DNA of 64,000 nucleotides from Cristatella mucedo (taxonomy: Eukaryota > Bryozoa > Phylactolaemata > Cristatellidae), in assembly GCA_009760855.2 (NCBI GenBank), contig WPIO01000096.1, positions 1,430,501 to 1,494,500 on the forward strand, read 5' to 3'. The number at the start of each line of letters is the position of its first letter. Position 1 is the stretch's first letter. The notes below the pieces were generated by a model. It saw only the letters and a list, made by a program, of their open reading frames with translations, was not told the origin of the DNA and made no database searches. Positions 44,071 to 54,975 of the stretch are shown here, one piece after another. A program made the translations under genes and the position numbers.

Positions 44071-44549
44071 ATGGCAGATGTCAGGAATGCTAGGGACAGT
44101 GTGGCCATCCTTGTCCGTGCTTGCCTGAGTTTTTGCAATATTCCATCACTGAAAATGGCTTCACTTGGCTATTTAGTTGCTGTGGTCGTCACGTGCTCTA
44201 AGCCTAGGGGTACGGTGCTTACACTTCAGGACACAGGTCGTGGTTAAATTTCCTTCGGCCATTGAAACCTAAAAATCTCGCGGCAGATAAAGATCTCAGA
44301 GGGAGCTGTTTGGACATTATCAGGAAGCATTTGCACTATTATACCACAGAGGCACTGCTGCGGTTGCGTTGCCCTTCTATAACTTGTAGCTTTGTGAGGG
44401 AGGACCGGCTCCTCAAAAGCAGTGCCCTGAAGGACAGCTACTGGTAAAATGCACTGTTAAGAGTCTTAGCCAACCAACCGGAATGCTTCTAAGCCAGAAC
44501 ACCATTAGTAGATGCCTTAAGCTACGACCTATTTTGTTTAATCTAATCG

Positions 44550-44730
44550 TGTAGCTACACCTCGAACAAACGTCAACTCCATTAGAGACAGTGCCTTTAG
44601 TTCATAGGTTTCCATAGCGTGGAACTTGCTACCAGCCGAAGTCACGATGTCCCGTCTTGACCGAATTCAAAAGAAACTAAAAACGTATCGATTTGTTAGA
44701 GCAAATATTGGGTGATTCGCTCTTCAGTAC
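44550..44730 (+). mobile_element. LINE-A C-terminal fragment, old
   Basis: CCTCGAACAAACGTCAACTC, GTGCCTTTAGTTCATAGGTT and CAAAAGAAACTAAAAACGTA follow LINE-A C-terminal codons. It lacks the 3' UTR. Confidence 0.65.
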
Positions 44731-44774
44731 CATAAACCACCAAGAGGTCTAAGTAGAGGCAGGCCAGGGAGCTG

Positions 44775-44975
44775 CTTAAAAAAATCCTAGCTGATTAAAC
44801 AGCCTCTTTTTGTATAGCGACAGAAGTGCCTTTACGGCTATCACCACTGCTTGCTGTGGCGATAAAGGATCGCCCACCGCAGGAATCGAACCCACGACCT
44901 CGGGACTGACGTCGTGAAAGCAACCGCCTTACCTAGTGTGCCATCACGGCTCACCATCACCTGCTTAGTAAAACG
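44775..44975 (-). mobile_element. SINE-2, best copy
   Basis: On the - strand: GTGAGCCGTGATGGCACACT with A box TGGCACACTAGG, B box GTGGGTTCGATTCCTGC (perfect core), then GGGCGATCCTTTATCGCCAC and GTGGTGATAGCCGTAAAGGC, ending GTTTAATCAGCTAGGA with an A/T-rich tail. This gives tRNA-like 5' order with an unrelated body, the usual plan of a pol III SINE. Confidence 0.88.
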
Positions 44976-46334
44976 TGGAGAATCTGCGTGGATATCTGTA
45001 AAAAAAAACATACGAGCAAGCACGCAGGACATTCGGCAAGCTTGAATTCGTGGTCAGGTACACATAGGAGCCTTCAGAACCTGCTTTAGCTTATAGTTTG
45101 CCCTAGAAAAGTATCTGTGCACCCGATCCATTGATCTGAGTTTGGTTACTGCTAGTGCCTGTATTCGAGTATGTCATTAAGCTACACTCATTATTAAGTG
45201 TAACATTCTGTCAATATAATTTTGCATCAAGTTGCAGTTTGCTATGCTTGGCTTAGTCAATAGCTGCTTTCATCGGCACTTGAGTCAACGGCATCCATGT
45301 AAGAAGGTGGGGATGTGGACATGTGACTACGTGACCCCCCCCCCTCGTGAATGCCATCCAACAGACCCTATTCTTGGCCAATTTCATCACTGACATGCCT
45401 CGGCCGATGATGTGCTAACGTACCTGGATATCTCCTTGACCTGTTGAGGCCGGCCCCGATCGTAAAGGTGCTATGGTCGGGTTGCCTTTGAGTAACTTCT
45501 CAAAGGCTGTCCAATGCAGGGATCGGCATGCCAACTCGCGCCTCGCTTTTTGAGCTCCATGGTCAACAATAGCTTGCAATTAGCCACCAGCACATTCAGT
45601 CCTTGTTCCTTAAGTTGGCTTCTCTGAGTGCTTTCCCAGCAGCGGTTCTTTGTACCTCATCAATTCTACAGCTTCGTTGATACTCGGCCGATCGGTGTGA
45701 AATTTAGAACATAGGTGGGGCTCACCTGTCTCTGTGTTCCCTCTGTGCATGCAGGCACGATGGGTCGGTATGCATATGAAGTGCCTGTCACAAAGTGTCC
45801 ATGGACTGTGATCGTGATGACAGTCAAAAGTTGAGATGTCAATTTTTTTATATTTTGTTTGTGGTCTGGGGAACATAGAACCGAGTGTTCTGAATCTTTT
45901 GAGAGGTTTGCCTATTTATAGAGTGACTGGTATTGAATCGGTTGATTAAATGATGATAAAGCCATATGTGGCTATGCCTTATTGCTATACTTGACCTCAA
46001 CTTTCACAAGTCATCAGAAGGTCAACACGGCAGCTATGTTACATCAAACGATAGCTTATGTTGCCACTGTTCTTTGTGCCACCTTTCATGTGATTTGTTG
46101 TGTTGGTTTTTGTACAATATCAATAAATGCGCTTTGAGGTAGGACAATTCCCATTTGGTTGTGCACATAACTCGCACTACTATTTGGACTTACTTAATAA
46201 TTTTATTGACCATGATCCAGTCATCTGAAAACCACCAACATTTATGATTGCATTTTTAACTAGTTTATCTTTTAATATACAAATTTCCAAAAACTTATGA
46301 AAACCTAAAATGTTTACCTTTGTTGATGACATAT
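44976..46334. other. Intron 4 sequence, nothing identified
   Basis: No motif-bearing frames. A C-run lies at 45337-45346. Confidence 0.5.
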
Positions 46335-46413
46335 CGCCCTATTCAGCAAAGGAGTTGAGAAAATTCGACACCCTGGAGAGCTGGTAGGGATGAAAGCAAA
46401 GATACAACTGAGT

Positions 46414-46451
<38 letters not shown>

Positions 46452-46845
46452 CTGCGTTGAAGAGAAATCCTGCATTGTACCTGGCAATCACATGGGCAAG
46501 AGGGAAAGTATAGACTGAAAAGAACTGAACCAAACACAGAGCTCAGGTACTCCATGCTTCAGCAGTGCATTGGACGATATTTGTCCATTCACATCAATGC
46601 TCTGGAATCTCCCGCTGAGACAGGACATGAACCATTGTATTGGTGCTGCAGTGCCCAAGCGATATAAGAGTTCCTCAACATATATTTGAGATCAATCATT
46701 TCAAAAGCGGCTGAAAATGAAGAGACTCTGTGTAAGTCTCCACTTGTAAGGTCATCTTAACCCAATGCTATGCTCACTATCGACTGATTAGCTCTAAACT
46801 AGGCTGGAACTTACTAGCAACGTTTAAGTTTAATATATGAGTTTT
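46335..46845 (-). mobile_element. LINE-A reverse-transcriptase palm fragment, old
   Basis: Antisense match to the palm region: DTQLYLCFHPYQLSRVSN, then an invading (TA)n at 46416-46449 splitting the YADD region, then FTVYTFPLAHVIARYN-type codons and VNGQ and AAFE regions. Confidence 0.78.
46416..46449. repeat. (TA)n microsatellite inside the LINE-A palm
   Basis: About 34 bp of AT alternation interrupting the conserved YADD-region codons. Confidence 0.93.
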
Positions 46846-49018
46846 AAAAGTGTTCAAATTCTTCATCACCTAGCTGTGAACTGCAGTGTGTAACTGTCGT
46901 GTCATGTTGGCTAGTAGTTGGAATTGCCGGCTTTAGCCAATATAGAGTCACGTGCCAAGTTTCGAGGAAAGTGATTTGTAGGCTCCAGCAGTAGTCGGAG
47001 GCGTGTAAGCTGGAACAGCTGTGTCCAGTCTTCAAGTGTTGCTCGAACATCCAAGTGCTTCCTAGGTCAAGGGGTCACATAATGGGTTCTTTTTCCTGAC
47101 CCCCTGACCTTTGGTCGTGTTGCCTACTACTATTGGAGGAGCCCTCTCGGCTCGGATGGCCTGCTAAATTGTGGCTGCTGTGGTTTTAGGGAAGGGGGCT
47201 ATTAAAGCACACAGTCGTGTACAGATATTACATCCTTGTATCAAATTTGGTCAAGATTAGCTGTTATCCAAACTTCTGGCTTTGACAACTGTTTAGGTCA
47301 ACTCGAGTTAATGATGCAGTCTAAGCACAGACTAGTCTTAGCAGTGAAAGGGAAAGTGTGCTCCTTCGAAATGGGGCTCTTTGTTGGTGACTCCGACGAC
47401 CTGTAGGCACTGACAATTCTTGTGTTTTGTGAGCGTTCATAGACCATGGCTCCCTGCTTTAGCTCATGTTTTGACCCGATGGCATGTCATTTCATTGCGG
47501 CTATCTTGCTAATGTATTGGCAGCTAAACAGTCACAGGTTTCTACCAGTGGTTCGGTTGAAAGAGTCTAGGCTGAAGTTAGCCACGAGCAAGCTTTGGTT
47601 GGGTATGGCAGGTGGCTGTTATTTTAAAGATTGCGTTGGCATCAACCTTTTTTCTACTCTTGTCTTTAGCAAGGCAGTTCTGCTTTAAAGGGTGGCTCTC
47701 CGACGTCGACTTCAGGGAGCTGTCTCTCACTTTTTAGTCTCTTTTATTTTCTCTTCCGTCCCCTCTCTCCTACCTGTTAGATCTGTTTTGTAATTAGACT
47801 TGGTGTCTGAGCTTGCGCTCGACGGACTTGAGTACTCATCACTGAGCTCGACTAAGCAAACCAAATCCCCCGAACCGGAAACCGAACCAGAACCTGACCG
47901 GAACCTGAGGTCAGAGGCCTCCATACTCCCAAAGTCTGCCACTCACTACCGACAGACGTTATGACGTCTTCTGACTGAGCGAGGGTGAAAAAAGCCGACC
48001 CCCCCCCATTTTCACTCCTCCTATCAGCATTTGCTTTCTCCCACGTGTGAGGGCTATCCGAGCGTGCCCTTGCTTCTGGCTTGACCGAGCGCTTTCCGAC
48101 TGGTTCAGAATTCTTCTAGCTTGGAAGTTCCGACTGGTTTGGCGCTTGCACCATAAGCAGCAGGCAGCCAAGACCTTTGCCTACAGCTCATTAGTTCGTT
48201 TTGACGGAGGTGTTTTTTATAAACTTTCTGGTCGTGGCCATTAAATGATGGCTGCTTGCCTCCAGTGCTGTTGTTACATGCTGCCACATCTAGTGTTTTC
48301 TTGGTGCGCGCTTGCTCTTGTGCCCAAGCGTCGTGCGTTTTATCTTCACATGCTCTTAACAGCCGTGCAATTACGAACCATCGTGGGTGCACGTTATCAC
48401 TAGTTTTTGCCATTAAAACCATTCCTGGATGCATGTGCCTGTGCAGACTTAGGTGAATTGGATACTTCTCCCCCAGGATGACCAAACGAATTGAAAGAAG
48501 TGGTTAAGGGTGCATCTCTGGTACTCATAGTTTCGAGCTGCCCAGCTCAAGCAGTGCAACGAATTACTCCTAATAATAATTAACTCTCTAGAACGCGGTG
48601 CCACTATTATAATCTGCCGTAAAAAAGGCTGTTACCATTTTGGCTTCCTGAGTTGTTCACTGTGTGCTTGCAGTTTGATGATTTGCAATGACATACTTTG
48701 GGATTCATTTTTCGTGTACTTACACTATACCAGGTGCTTGCGGCTGCTACAGCCAATCATTTGATGATTTGCTTTCTATACAACATCTGTAAAGTGCGAG
48801 AAAGAAATTCAGTTTTAGGGGGCGCCATACAAATCCATTATCATTATTCTTACTATTACTATTATCCATCAACAGAATGCGGAGTTAAGCTGGCAGATGT
48901 CTGTCGCCTTGCTTTACCACCACTCTTACCCAGCCTAGGCCTCATGAAGGGCTTAATGACTTGTCGGATTGCAGGCTGCTACATGTTTTTGAATGAGCTA
49001 GCATTCTGCTGTTTTCAG
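46846..49018. other. Intron 4 end: mostly unidentified, with degraded LINE pieces
   Basis: A weak LINE-A-like C-terminal remnant lies at about 47740-47985 (CTCCATACTCCCAAAGTCTG), and a LINE 3' hairpin and TTATTATTCTTACTATTA tail at about 48770-48862. Other frames (47446-48485) show no motif. The last bases are the exon 5 acceptor. Confidence 0.5.
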
Positions 49019-49437
49019 GTTGCTCTACATTTGTTGCGTGTGGACAGTTACCAGACTGTGCAGCTGAAGGTGGTCATGGTGGCCTATTTTCTCCATTGTT
49101 CAATCCGCAACTGCCGCAGTGCACTGGCAGCCGAACCTTGGGCTATGACTGTGCTGATACATGTGCTGCTTCGGAGGATGACGCCGACTTTCGGCAGGCT
49201 GTCGAGCTAAGCCTTCAGAGCAACAATGTTGATACCATTTATCTGCACCACTGTGATGATGACCTATCTTCACCATCCCCACAAGCCCTGTCTGAACTAA
49301 CAGCAGTCGACAGTGCAAGTATTGCTAATAGGCCCCCTGCTGAAGATGCTGCACGTTTTTTAATAGGACAGCAGCTGCTAAGTGAAGACCAGGTGTTGGA
49401 GCAGGCCATTGCACTTAGCCTGCAGCATGAAGGATAG
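49019..49437 (+). CDS. ATXN3: Ataxin-3 coding exon 5 (end of Josephin domain, two ubiquitin-interacting motifs, stop)
   Basis: The acceptor is CTGTTTTCAG at 49018. Two bases complete Gly159, and the reading continues CSTFVACGQLPDCAAE, aligning with human YSIFVVKGDLPDCEAD, the last Josephin strand. After a linker come UIM1 at residues 211-225 (DDADFRQAVELSLQ, with Ala219 and Ser223) and UIM2 at 281-295 (SEDQVLEQAIALSLQ, with Ala288 and Ser292). The frame then ends HEG and TAG. Human has introns through this part; here it is one terminal exon. Polyglutamine and an arginine-rich VCP-binding patch are both missing, so the protein (297 residues) is shorter than human ataxin-3 (about 360). Possible polyadenylation signals are ATTAAA at 49706 and AATAAA at 50268. 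Confidence 0.95.
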
Positions 49438-50639
49438 CGGTCGTTCACTTCCACTTCCCGTTTGGGAGCCAAGACTTAACGTTAAAGTTATCAGCCATGT
49501 GCTCTAGCTAATAGTTCAAATACCGTGTTTTTTGTCCGACTCTTGACTAATTCGCGTCTGCCCTCGATTTATGGTGGCTTGACTAGTCGAACGGCCTGTG
49601 TCTCTTTCCGACAGTCACGCTCTGGTCATGGTAGCCGAGATGTGTTTGGCCAGTTTTTCAGGCCAACTTATCTGCTTGCCTGCTTGATAGGATATTCAAG
49701 ATGATATTAAAGCTGCTGAAAAAGTTGCAGAACTAATAGTAGTGTGATGTACTGTCCCAGTTTGCTTAAGTGTCAGCAGTCCAACATGCCCGATCAGGGA
49801 CTTTAACTCGTCTCTGAGCTCACTTTCATGAAACAGCAGTCCCATGAATGGAGCTGCGTTTTGTGGATGTTTTATATATATGTTACCCATTAATTTAGCT
49901 GGCTGCTAGTGATCTTCAAGATCGCATGGTGTTGCTCTGGAAGAGCTCCATATATTATTGTTCTTCTTTATGAGCTACTACTTCAGTCGATCTAGATATA
50001 ATTAGGTGTATTGTGGACCCTGTTATAAACTGTGGAATCCAAACACCTGCTGCTTAGCAGAGAAATTGGTACTGCTTAATACATTTTGTGGCATTAGATT
50101 TTCTTGAATATGAATCTACGTCTGGTTTCAGACTCTCAGGTTGGTGCTCTTAGGTTGGACCCCTGAACTTGCTCGGCTTCAAGTCTAGTTGGGTTGAAAT
50201 CCCCCTGACCACCAATCAAGGACATGCTTATATAAAGCCTGTGGTATCTTGGACTTATTACACCTGCAATAAAACTTCTTGCCAATTGCATGCTTGAACG
50301 ATCTCTTACAACGTGGCGTAGAAGCAGGATAGTTTCACTCTCCGAGGTTACTGACAGGAGGTGACATTTAGTCCTTTTAAGTTCGGTATGGGATCGCTAC
50401 GGCGTTTTCTTCGTCTGACAATATTATTGGTGTGTGGGCCACTTTTGTTAGCACTAGCACTTCGCAAGTGCTAGCCAGTACCTTAAGGCCATTGGTTCGG
50501 TGCCCTGTTCCAGCTGCTGTTGCAGCTCTGCCTAGTACATGCACAGCAGCTCATGCATTGGGATAAGCTAGCCTCTCGTCTATAGGCTGTCGCAGAGACA
50601 GCAATGATGGCATCTAGCAATTGAAACCGTGGGATGTCT
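49438..50639. other. Probable ataxin-3 3' UTR and downstream flank
   Basis: Follows the stop codon. No repeat is recognised. It contains the candidate polyadenylation signals at 49706 and 50268. Confidence 0.45.
50268..50273 (+). terminator. Candidate polyadenylation signal (AATAAA) for ataxin-3
   Basis: A canonical AATAAA lies about 830 bp after the ataxin-3 stop codon. A weaker ATTAAA lies at 49706-49711, about 270 bp after it. Either could define the mRNA end. This is position and motif only. Confidence 0.35.
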
Positions 50640-50785
50640 ACCTCATATCATATCAAATCATTCATATTTATAGCGCCTCACGAGAACTTAATTAATTCAG
50701 GTGCTTCACATATGTTCCAGTGCACTAGCCCACGACCTTGGTCGTGGTGAGCACCTTAACCACTGGGCCAAACCAGCTACATCAG
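50640..50785 (-). mobile_element. SINE-1, antisense copy
   Basis: On the - strand: GTTTGGCCCAGTGGTTAAGG, CACGACCAAGGTCGTGGGCT (damaged B box), AGTGCACTGG, AAGCACCTGAATTAATTAAG and TTCTCGTGAGGCGCTATAAA, matching SINE-1 order including the LINE-A-like end. Confidence 0.75.
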
Positions 50786-51017
50786 TCTGGGTGGAGGCAG
50801 CAGCAGTGGCTTCCGTTCACTGGGCTCCTTGAGGCCTATGGAAGATTGAGCAGCTTCCCTTGCAGTTGCCGAGCTAAATCCTTGTCTGCATATAAGCTCT
50901 ACGACACGGCACTTACCGTCAGTGTGCATTGGCTGAGTAGTTCCAGAACACGACTTTAGTCATGCTTGACCGTATGGCAGGGCTTCCTATCTGACCTTGG
51001 ACCTGCCGGCGGTCGTT

Positions 51018-51850
51018 TCTAATAATAATGATAATAATAGTAATAATATACTTGACTGGCGCCCTCAGAGAACTTACTCTCATCCTAGGAACTTTACATG
51101 TGTTGCAAACGAAGTACGATCGGATAGTTAGTAGTAGCATGCTCAATGACTGCAAGCATAAAACGGTTGAAGGTGAAATGCACCAGGTCAGCATGCAAAC
51201 ATAGTTATTGGCAGCATGCACAGTGTCAGCAGGCATAAGCAAGCAAACGACGAATCAGGCGGACCCACTGACTGCGGCCATAAATAAATGCGTTTTCAGT
51301 TTCTTTATAAAATTTGGTCAAGTCAGGCGATTTCTTGAACCAAATTGGAATTTAGTCCAGGCTTGGGGAGCATAGGAACTAAAGGCACGGTCTTTAAATG
51401 ATTTGAGGTTCGGACGAGGTATGTGTCAACGATTAAATTTCGCCAAGCCGAAGTGATGGTAGGGAAGTAGATCTAATGGGTATGCTCGAGCCGAAAAAAT
51501 GTAGCAACCTAAAAGTGAGTGACAGAGCCTTGAAGCCATTGCTTTGCTTGACTGGGAGCCAGTGCTGGACGGCGAGAAGTGGTGTGTTGTGGCAACTGCG
51601 ACTTTCACTACAGACAAGCCTAGTTGCAGAGTTTTGCACCAGCTGTAAGCACATGATTGCACATGCCATTAGACCAGAAATTAGAGAGTTGCAGAAGTCA
51701 AGACGATGTGCTACAAGTGCAAGGACCATATTAGACGTCGTATCCCTGACTAAGTAAGCCCGAATTTTAGCTAGGTTAGGTAGCTGAAAAAAGAGAGACT
51801 TGACTGTGAAGATGGTGTGGTCTTCTAATGAAAGTCCACTTTATTACAGG
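51018..51850 (-). mobile_element. LINE-A 3' fragment, antisense
   Basis: TAATAATAATGATAATAATA tail, reverse hairpin, 3' UTR, then C-terminal codons (51433-51729: VAHRLDFCNSLISGLMACAI, VQNSATRLVCSESRSCH). Several frame breaks. Confidence 0.85.
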
Positions 51851-52971
51851 ATGCCTATATTTTGTACAGATTTAACACAGTTGTAAGTTATTCCGACAGA
51901 AAGCTCGAGGGAGAGTGAACTGAGCGGTTTTTAGAAAATGCTAAGAATACCCAAAAAAGCAGGTTCTCATCTCGTGGTCCCTCGTCGGCTATGGAGCACT
52001 TTTTTATTGTCTTAACCTTAGCATCAGCAACAACATCCAGGAATGTATTTTTCGAGTGAAGATAAAAAAATAATAATCGTTGCGAGCGATCATAACTAAT
52101 AAGCAGGTTATCAGCAGCCGGAGACGATTATCTAACTCAGTCGTCTATAGGGTAACTGACACGCCCAAGCGATAAACGCCGAGCGGTAAGCACTTAGATT
52201 TTCACGGGGCAGTAAAGTCTTAAGCGCTATAGTGATGCTAGTGAATGACTCATTTAAAACATGTGGTTTTAAACCAACCAAAACATCAGACTTTGTTTTA
52301 TTGGTTTTGAACGTACTGTTACAGCGAGGCGTTGCATCACACCTGACGTCCCTATTAGTCATCTCCATGGTGGAACAAGACATGAACAAAGGTGGGTGCC
52401 GCCCGGCCGGTGATGAAGATGCCCATTTTTCTGAGAAGTTAGAGCCACAAGAATTGAATCCGTATCGGCGTCGATGCCTGCATCGTTCATCTACTTGTGG
52501 GAGTTCATGTAAAAAAAATATAACAAAATCGACTCAGTTGTAAAAAGAAGCCTGTAGGGAACGGAGAATTGCCGCAAGGATGTTTCAATCCATGAACCAG
52601 GCCCCTCGATATGATCGAACTCGGTTTTTTCGCCTTACCATTCGCCGATGAAAATGCACGCGTGAATATTGGCGATGGACCGGACAACATTTCAATGGGT
52701 GAGTTGAACGGATAAATATTGCTTGAAAAGGGCACACTGGTTCTTAAGTAAGAAGTCGACTAAACGAGCCGCTGGTCAGACATAAGAGCCAGAAGTGAAA
52801 AAAAAAGAGCTGAATTGAGTATCATCGAAAGCAAGTAAAAAGCCAATAAAACAGCAAAAAAAGATTGTGTAACTGTTCGAAACTGCCAGCCAAAATCAAT
52901 TTGTTTTTAAATGAAACACTAGGTAATACGGATAAGCTTTGAACTGGTCTCAGCTGTACAGTTTTTATTAT
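51851..52971. other. Unidentified intergenic DNA
   Basis: Frames of about 75-103 codons on both strands (52132-52735) overlap each other and show no motif. Confidence 0.45.
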
Positions 52972-53376
52972 TCAACATTCGCAAAAATTTCGATTTTCGG
53001 AAGATAATTCTGCAACGGACAGGGGACGTTGGTAGCGCTCGGGGTCGGGCAGGTGAAGCCATCGGCTTGAAGAATCCACTGGATTATCGTCTTTTTGTAC
53101 GGTTGGGCCGCTTGTGCAAACGACTATCAACTGCAGGTAAATTGCCAAGACTTCACCATGGCACATTTCTGAACGAAAGAAAGAGAGAGCAGCTAGCCAC
53201 GCTTTAACGTCAAACAATCGCTTCAGTCTGAAGAGGCTAAAATCTCCGTACTCACTAAACCCAATAGACAGGAAATAGCCAGCTGTTGCGAGAGCAGTAG
53301 GGGGTGGCAACTTGCAGCAACAGGCACGTGCCACGTCCAAATGACCAATCCTGTCAATTGATTCACTGGTGACCTC
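52972..53376 (-). CDS. Unrecognised open frame, possible terminal exon
   Basis: Reads open from just after an in-frame TAG near 53377 to a TGA at 52972. It includes LDVARACCCKLPPP, LFRLKRLFDVKAWLAALSFF, SEMCHGEVLAIYLQLIVVC and LHLPDPERYQRPLSVAE. An AATAAA sequence follows the stop within a few bases on the same strand, which would suit a 3'-terminal exon. I do not recognise the family. No start is assigned: the frame opens without an ATG, and possible acceptors (for example TCGCAACAG near 53290) are unverified. It may equally be part of an old transposon or chance. Confidence 0.25.
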   Translation of the reverse strand, partial: EVTSESIDRIGHLDVARACCCKLPPPTALATAGYFLSIGFSEYGDFSLFRLKRLFDVKAWLAALSFFRSEMCHGEVLAIYLQLIVVCTSGPTVQKDDNPVDSSSRWLHLPDPERYQRPLSVAELSSENRNFCEC

Positions 53377-54049
53377 AGCCTAGCGGCTCTGCATCCTCGG
53401 CTGACCACAGTAGTGGTCAGCTAGAGAGCCTGTTGGCCTTCACCAACTGCTGGAATTGACCAGGCAGGCTATTTGATGGCAGCATTGACAGGTTTGGAGC
53501 CTGTTTTATCTGCTTCATGGACGCTGCAGACTGAATTACTACAATTAATTGCATAAGCCCAAGCCAACTGGATGTCAGCTTCACGTCGCTATTTCAATAG
53601 AGATTAAAAATAAACCACCAGTCACTATATCAACCAGATTTTTGCACTCTAAACTTAATCTTTCTCGTGGAAAGAAACCTAAAAGCAGTATCCCCCCCCC
53701 CACTCTCTGACTCAGCAACCGAACTTAAAAGTACTACCGTCAAACTCTTGATAAGAGCCTTTTCTTGGGGGTTCCATGACCGAATGGGGTCCTCAAGCAG
53801 TCACTATCTTATTGCCCAATCTGATGTCGGACAAAAGCTGCCGTGGCTGTTCCACCACTCGGTAAATTAGTCTACTGATTCAATTGACAGTTACTTAAAA
53901 AAATGGCTCCCCTCTGCCAAAGTTTTCATTCAACTGCAACGGAGCAGCTCTCAGGCTAGCCGCGATATTAGCCCTTGCCTTAGTGGGCCTAACTAGGGTA
54001 CCTGGAGCAACCGTAGCGGGCGGACTAGCCAAGAAGAATTGGGTAGGGG

Positions 54050-54975
54050 GGACACATTAGTTAAACCGGGAGCGGAGCGAGGCGTCAGTTGACAGCGAGA
54101 TCCGCTTAGGTTAGAATGGAGCTTGGGTAGACAAAAGAGCGGTCAGGATGTGGTCCGACTACTGTGCTCCACTAGACAAAGAGCTAAAGGATGGCAAGCT
54201 GGCGGAGGAGCCATCTAATAAATAAAGGCAGATGCGAATAGGCCGTTGACGGACACCGAGAGCTAGGGTCCGACAAAAATAGCAGCTACGCTCAAGGTCA
54301 AGAGGCGGGGAGAGAGAGAGATATATAAACGAGACGACTGACAGAGCTCAGGGCTGCAGCTTCGGTCGTCGATGCGAGACTACGCTTCAAGAGCACGAGA
54401 GGCGAACCTACGGCGACGGACAGCTAAGTGCAACTTAGACTGCCCAGTTGTGTTCTGCCGGCTACTCAGTGAGCTGCTCGTGTCTTGGGGTGCTGTAGCG
54501 ACGCGCGCATAGGGTAGTTAGCTATACTCGGACTTCGGGAGTTCGCGCAGTTAACTCCGTGGGTCCGGTACACGCCGCGTAAACGCGTAGGGTAGTTATT
54601 ATAGTCGGGCTTCGGGAGTTCGTGCAGTTAACTCCGTCGGACCGATACGCGCTGCGTAAACGCACAGGGTAGTTGGTTATACTCGGGCTTCGGGAGTTCG
54701 CGTAGTTAACTCCGTCGGACCGATACGCGTCGCGTAAACGCACAGGGTAGTTGGTTATACTCGGGCTTCGGGAGTTCGCGCAGTTAACTCCGTTGGTCCG
54801 GTACGCGCCGCGTAAAGCGCTTTCGCCGGCGCGTAACCACTGCCAACAGGCCCACAATAAACTATTGCTTTCGGCACCCAGTTGTGGCCGCCTGTGTTTT
54901 AACCGCATCGCAGCACTGCATCGCACAGTCCACCGGTAGAGAACCGGGGGACGAGCTTCTACACGGTTACACAAC
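54050..54975 (+). mobile_element. Putative solo LTR or promoter-bearing repeat block
   Basis: GC-rich block with a TATA-like GATATATAAACGAGACG at about 54319-54335, four 78-bp tandem repeats (54512-54822), a polyadenylation signal CACAATAAACTATTGC at about 54850-54866, and a GTGTTTTAACCGC stretch downstream. TATA box, then transcribed region, then polyA signal is LTR order. Exact ends, TG...CA termini and a target-site duplication could not be fixed, and no gag or pol is nearby. Confidence 0.4.
54512..54822. repeat. 78-bp tandem repeat, four units
   Basis: Units begin GGGTAGTT at 54512, 54590, 54667 and 54745, and each contains CTTCGGGAGTTCG, CAGTTAACTCCGT (or a near variant) and a CGCGTAAA end. 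Spacing is 78, 77 and 78 bp. Confidence 0.95.

Larger units (their letters stand above)
10078..49437 (+). other. ATXN3: Ataxin-3 gene, full coding span (five coding exons, four large introns)
   Basis: This is the whole coding span of an ataxin-3 (Josephin-type deubiquitinase) gene. Ataxin-3 family enzymes trim and edit ubiquitin chains and work with the p97/VCP segregase in protein quality control. The exons at 10078-10107, 19905-20054, 30802-30941, 40438-40592 and 49019-49437 total 894 bp, giving 297 codons plus a stop. Each junction has a GT donor and an AG acceptor with matching phase. Residues 1-159 align without breaks to the Josephin domain, and residues 160-297 form a short tail with two ubiquitin-interacting motifs. 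Introns measure about 9.8, 10.7, 9.5 and 8.4 kb and are packed with retroelements. Intron positions and phases match the first, second, fourth and sixth introns of the human gene as I know it. No other host gene shares the span. Confidence 0.93.

Noticed and set aside
44262-44447. 61-codon frame after an acceptor-like CGCGGCAG (KDLRGSCLDIIRKHLHYY...)
   Set aside because: No known motif, and it does not fit between ataxin-3 exons 4 and 5, which are contiguous in the protein alignment.
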